Of a stretch of 64,000 bases of DNA, positions 59,358 to 64,000 are shown one piece after another (within the stretch, counting starts at the first letter, position 1; every line of letters begins with the position of its first letter). Location: NCBI RefSeq assembly GCF_051014685.1, contig NW_027478718.1, positions 248,001-312,000 on the forward strand. The letters run 5' to 3'. The DNA is from Ptiloglossa arizonensis (lineage: Eukaryota > Arthropoda > Insecta > Hymenoptera > Colletidae). The notes under the pieces are model-generated. The model did not search any database. It saw only the letters and a program-made list of their open reading frames with translations, and had not been told where the DNA came from. Made by a program: the position numbers and the translations under genes.

Positions 59358-61519
59358 ACGTTATACGATATACGTTATACGATATACGTTATACGTTATA
59401 CGTTATACGTTATACGTTATACGTTATACGTTATACGTTATACGTTACACGTTATACGTTATACGTTATACGTTATACGTTATACGTTATACGTTATACG
59501 TCATAAGTTATACGTTATACGTTATACGTTATACGTTATACGTTATACATTATACGTTATACGATAAACGTTATACGTTATGCGTTATGCGTTCTTCGTT
59601 ACACGTTATACGTTATTCGGTATGCGTTATACGTTATACGTTATACGTTATACGTTATACGTTATACGTTATACGTTATACGTTATACGTCATAAGTTAT
59701 ACGTTATACGTTATACGTTATACGTTATACGTTATACATTATACGTTATACGATAAACGTTATACGTTATGCGTTATGCGTTCTTCGTTACACGTTATAC
59801 GTTATTCGGTATGCGTTATACGTTATACGTTATACGTTATACGTTATACGTTATACGTTATACGTTACACGTTATACGTTATACGTTATACGTTATACGT
59901 TATACGTTATACGTTATACATTACATGTTATGCGTTATACGTTATACGTTATACGTTATACGTTATACGTTATACGTTATACGTTATACGTTATACGTTA
60001 TACGTTATACGTTATACGTTGTACGTTATACGTTATACGTTATACGTTATACGTTATACGTTATACGTTATACGTTATACGTTTTACGTAATACGTTATA
60101 CGTTATACGTTATACGTTATACGTTATACGTTATACGTTATACGTTATACGTTATACGTCATAAGTTATACGTTATACGTTATACGTTATACGTTATACG
60201 TTATACATTATACGTTATACGATAAACGTTATACGTTATGCGTTATGCGTTCTTCGTTACACGTTATACGTTATTCGGTATGCGTTATACGTTATACGTT
60301 ATACGTTATACGTTATACGTTATACGTTATACGTTACACGTTATACGTTATACGTTATACGTTATACGTTATACGTTATACGTTATACGTTATACGTTAT
60401 ACGTTATACGTTATACGTTATACGTTATACGTTATACGTTATACGTTATACGTTATACGTTATACGTTATACGTTATACGTTATACGTTATACGTTCTAC
60501 GTTCTACGTTATACGTTATACGTTATACGTTATATTTTATACGTTATATTTTATACGTTACACGTTGTACGTTATACGTTATACGTTACACGTTACACGT
60601 TATACCTCATAGGTTATACGTTATACGTTATACGTTATACGTTATACGTTATACGTTTTACGTTATACGTTATACGTTATACGTTATACGTTATACGTTA
60701 TACGTTATACGTTATACGTTATACGTTATACGTTATACGTTATACGTTATACGTTATACGTTATACGTTATACGTTATACGTTATACGTTATACGTTATA
60801 CGTTATACATTATACGTTATACGTTATACGTTATACGTTCTACGTTATACGTTATACGTTATACGTTATACGTTATACGTTTTACGTAATACGTTATACG
60901 TTATACGTTATACGTTATACGTTATACGTTATACGTTATACGTTTTACGTAATACGTAATACGTTATACGTTATACGTTATACGTTATACGTTATACGTT
61001 ATACGTTATACGTTATACGTTATACGTTATACGTCATAAGTTATACGTTATACGTTATACGTTATACGTTATACGTTATACATTATACGTTATACGATAA
61101 ACGTTATACGTTATACGTTATACGTTATACGTTATACGTTATATGTTATACGTTGTACGTTATACGTTATAAGTTGTACGTTATACGATATACGTTATAC
61201 GTTATTCTTTATACGTTATTCGTTACACGTTATACGTCATACGTCATACGTTATACGTTTTACGTTATTCGTTATACGTTATACGTTATACGATATACGT
61301 TATACGTTATACGTTATACGTTATACGTTATACGTTATACGTTATACGTTATACGTTATACGTTATACGTTATACGTTATACGTTATACGTTATAGAGTT
61401 ATACGTTATACGTTATACGTTATACGTTATACGTTATACGTTATACGTTATACGTTATACGTTATACGTTATACGTTATACGTTATACGTTATACGTTAT
61501 ACGTTATACGTTATACGTT

Positions 61520-62050
61520 ATTCGTTATACGTTATACGTTATACATTACATGATATACGTTATACGTTATACGTTATACGTTATACGTTATACGTTATAC
61601 GTTATTAGTTATACGTTATACGTTATACGTTATACGTCATGGGTTATGCGTTATACGTTATGCGTTATACATTATACGTTTTACGTTATACGTTATACGT
61701 TATACGTTGTACGTTATACGTTATACGTTATACGTTATACGTTATACGTTATACGTTATACGTTATACGTTATACGTTATACGTTATACGTTATACGTTA
61801 TACGTTATACGTTGTACGTTATACGTTGTACGTTATACGTTATACGTTATATGTTATACGTTATACGTTATTCGTTATACGTTATACGTTATACATTACA
61901 TGTTATACGTTATACGTTATACGTTATACGTTATACGTTATACGTTATACGTTATACGTTATACGTTATACGTTATACGTTATACGTTATACGTCATACG
62001 TTATACGTTATTCGTAATACGTTATACGTGATACGTTATACGTTGTACGT
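61520..62050 (+). repeat. Block-1-like island inside block 3
   Basis: TATTCGT, TATACAT-TACATGA, then TATTAGT, CATGGGT (a variant of CATAGGT seen only here), TATGCGT-TATACGT-TATGCGT (ATG at 61,646), TTTACGT, TGTACGT pairs, TATACAT-TACATGT, and CATACGT with TTCGTAATACG (62,013) and GTGATACG. This is the block-1 order last seen near 28,100-28,330. Block-3 markers resume with TTTACGT-AATACGT and CATAAGT. Confidence 0.8.
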
Positions 62051-63002
62051 TATACGTTATACGTTATACGTTTTACGTAATACGTTATACGTTATACGTT
62101 ATACGTTATACGTTATACGTTATACGTTATACGTTATACGTTATACGTTATACGTTATACGTCATAAGTTATACGTTATACGTTATACGTTATACGTTAT
62201 ACATTATACGTTATAAGATAAACGTTATACGTTATACGTTATACGTTATACGTTATACGTTATACGTTATACGTTATACGTTATACGTTATACGTTATAC
62301 GCTATACGTCATAAGTTATACGTTATACGTTATACGTTATACGTTATACGTTATGCGTTATACGTTCTACGATATTCGTTATACGTTATACGTTATTAGT
62401 TATACGTTATACGTTATATGTTATGCGTCATAGGTTACACGTTTACGTTATACGTTATACGTTATACGTTATACGTTATACGTTATACGTTATACGTTAT
62501 ACGTTATACGTTATACGTTATACGTTATACGTTATACATTATACGTTATACGTTATACGTTATACGTTCTACGTTATACGTTATACGTTATACGTTATAC
62601 GTTATACGTTTTACGTAATACGTTATACGTTATACGTTATACGTTATACGTTATACGTTATACGTTATACGTTATACGTTATACGTCATAAGTTATACGT
62701 TATACGTTATACGTTATACGTTATACGTTATACATTATACGTTATACGATAAACGTTATACGTTATACGTTATACGTTATACGTTATACGTTATACGTTA
62801 TACGTTATACGTTATACGTTATACGTTATACGTTATACGTTATACGTTATACGTTATACGTTATACGCTATACGTCATAAGTTATACGTTATACGTTATA
62901 CGTTATACGTTATACGTTATACGTTATGCGTTATACGTTATACGTTATACGTTATACGTTATACGTTATACGTTATACGTTATACGTTATACGCTATACG
63001 TC

Positions 63003-64000
63003 ATAAGTTATACGTTATACGTTATACGTTATACGTTATACGTTATGCGTTATACGTTCTACGATATTCGTTATACGTTATACGTTATTAGATATACGTT
63101 ATACGTTATATGTTATACGTCATAGGTTATACGTTTACGTTATACGTTATACGTTATACGTTATACGTTATACGTTATACGTTATACGTTATACGTTATA
63201 CGTTATACGTTATACGTTATACGTTATACGTTATACGTTATACGTTATACGTTATACGTTATACGTTATATGTTATACGTTGTACGTTATACGTTATAAG
63301 TTGTACGTTATACGATATACGTTATACGTTATTCTTTATACGTTATTCGTTACACGTTATACGTCATACGTCATACGTTATACGTTTTACGTTATTCGTT
63401 ATACGTTATACGTTATACGATATACGTTATACGTTATATGTTATACGTTATACGTTATACGTTATACGTTATACGTTATACGTTATACGTTATACGTTAT
63501 ACGTTATACGTTATAGAGTTATACGTTATACGTTATACGTTATACGTTATACGTTATACGTTATACGTTATACGTTATACGTTATACGTTATACGTTATA
63601 CGTTATACGTTATACGTTATACGTTATACGTTATACGTTATACGTTATACGTTATTCGTTATACGTTATACGCTATACGTCATAAGTTATACGTTATACG
63701 TTATACGTTATACGTTATACGTTATGCGTTATACGTTCTACGATATTCGTTATACGTTATACGTTATTAGTTATACGTTATACGTTATACGTTATACGTT
63801 ATACGTTATACGTTACACGTTATACGTTATACGTTGTACGTTATACGTTATGAGTTGTACGTTATACGATATACGTTATACGTTATACATTACATGTTAT
63901 GCGTTATACGTTATACGTTATACGTTATACGTTATACGTTATACGTTATACGTTATACGTTATACGTTATACGTTATACGTTATACGTTATACGTTATAC
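63003..64000 (+). repeat. Block 3 duplication, right copy (runs off the window)
   Basis: Counterpart of 56,640-57,637, with the 6-base unit at 63,131 and the 8-base unit at 63,516. The offset changes from 6,356 to 6,363, one whole unit. A shorter relative with CACGTTTACG lies near 62,430, and another TATAGAG lies at 61,396. Confidence 0.85.

Larger units (their letters stand above)
1..64000 (+). repeat. Heptanucleotide satellite array (TATACGT)n filling the whole window
   Basis: The entire window is tandem TATACGT units, head to tail on the + strand. No stretch of unrelated sequence is visible, and the array continues past both edges. The consensus unit has 2 G/C in 7 and one CpG. Point variants occur at every unit position. 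Examples are CATACGT, GATACGT and AATACGT (position 1); TGTACGT, TCTACGT and TTTACGT (2); TACACGT and TAAACGT (3); TATGCGT and TATTCGT (4); TATAGGT, TATAAGT and TATATGT (5); TATACAT, TATACTT and TATACCT (6); TATACGC, TATACGA and TATACGG (7). Double variants TATTAGT and CATAGGT are common in block 1. The unit lacks G runs and is not a telomere-type repeat. Two overlapping inverted motifs recur in every unit: TATA-CGT-TATA and ACGT-TAT-ACGT. Host and function cannot be read from the sequence; eukaryotic heterochromatin is the natural inference. Confidence 0.99.
49091..64000 (+). repeat. Satellite block 3 (TCTTCGT / GATAAACG / CATAAGT subfamily)
   Basis: The block is recognised by TATGCGT-TATGCGT-TCTTCGT-TACACGT followed by TATTCGG-TATGCGT; by TATACAT leading to GATAAACG; by CATAAGT; by ATATACG near TTCTTTATACG-TTATTCG-TTACACG; by TATGAGT-TGTACGT; and by CCTCATAGG. 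The C of CTTCGTTACACG occurs at 49143, 49409, 52314, 52944, 53805, 54428, 55646, 57872, 58516, 59594, 59783 and 60252, with a variant (GATTCG) near 52030. All gaps among the listed copies are multiples of 7 (266, 2905, 630, 861, 623, 1218, 2226, 644, 1078, 189, 469). Two islands of other subfamilies are embedded and listed separately. The block continues past the right edge. Confidence 0.9.

Noticed and set aside
1508..63516. The six TATAGAGTT 8-base units (1508, 6311, 11114, 57153, 61396, 63516) as one family spread across blocks 1 and 3.
   Set aside because: Block-1 copies follow a TATTAGT unit and precede TATACAT-CATAGGT, while block-3 copies sit in canonical units. The contexts differ, so two independent origins are at least as likely.
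1..64000. Dozens of long forward open reading frames (60-852 codons) of YTLYVIR repeats as genes.
   Set aside because: They follow from a 7-base repeat without forward stop codons. All three forward frames are open with the same peptide, starts and stops come only from variant units (TATGCGT gives ATG; TATTAGT and CATAGGT give TAG), and no coding features are visible.
1..64000. Telomere array, because the unit is 7 bases like the plant telomere TTTAGGG.
   Set aside because: TATACGT has no G run and no strand bias in G versus C, and it carries heavy internal variation and kilobase-scale higher-order repeats, unlike telomerase products.
1..64000. CRISPR array or phage-type direct repeats.
   Set aside because: There are no unique spacers between repeats; the 'spacers' between variant markers are more of the same monomer, and no cas genes are present.
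1..64000. TATA boxes and ACGT-core (bZIP-type) sites as promoters or regulatory elements.
   Set aside because: Both motifs are part of the monomer and recur every 7 bases, so their presence carries no information about promoters.

Overview
The whole 64,000-base window is one uninterrupted simple satellite array. Its monomer is the heptanucleotide TATACGT (reverse complement ACGTATA), about 9,140 units, all in the same orientation apart from one 13-base microinversion. I see no unique sequence, protein gene, RNA gene, transposon or CRISPR array, and the array runs off both ends. A tract this long, with layered higher-order repeats, points to eukaryotic constitutive heterochromatin (pericentromere, subtelomere, a sex or B chromosome). 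This is inference: nothing here identifies the species.

Layout. Unit variants divide the array into three blocks. Block 1 (1 to about 28,450) carries TATTAGT, CATAGGT, TATGCGT, TACACGT and a CCTACGA-TATTCGT pair. Block 2 (about 28,450 to 49,090) carries TGTACGT, TCTACGT, TAAACGT, TATAGGA, CGACATACG and a 37-base composite around CGTAATATGTAATACG. Block 3 (about 49,090 to 64,000) carries TATGCGT-TATGCGT-TCTTCGT, GATAAACG, CATAAGT and TTCTTTATACG. A block-2-like island lies inside block 3 (about 50,615-51,945), and so does a short block-1-like island (about 61,520-62,050).

Higher-order structure. Variant ladders expose segmental and tandem duplications. These include a 4,803-bp period seen twice exactly in block 1, a 1,239/1,253-bp tandem and a 3.26-3.40-kb repeat in block 2, a 1,589-bp tandem and a 455-bp tandem in block 1, and 630-bp and 105-bp tandems plus longer-range copies (offsets 9,107 and 6,363) in block 3. 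The 7-bp register is kept almost everywhere. I count 13 non-multiple-of-7 length changes in the window outside one 430-bp stretch (about 11,355-11,785), which alone holds about ten one-base indels and looks like a low-quality or seam region.

Coding appearance. Because 7 is not divisible by 3, a perfect array reads the same heptapeptide (YTLYVIR)n in all three forward frames without a stop, while the reverse strand has a TAA every 21 bases in every frame. The many long forward open frames (up to 852 codons) are arithmetic consequences of the satellite and are not annotated as genes.
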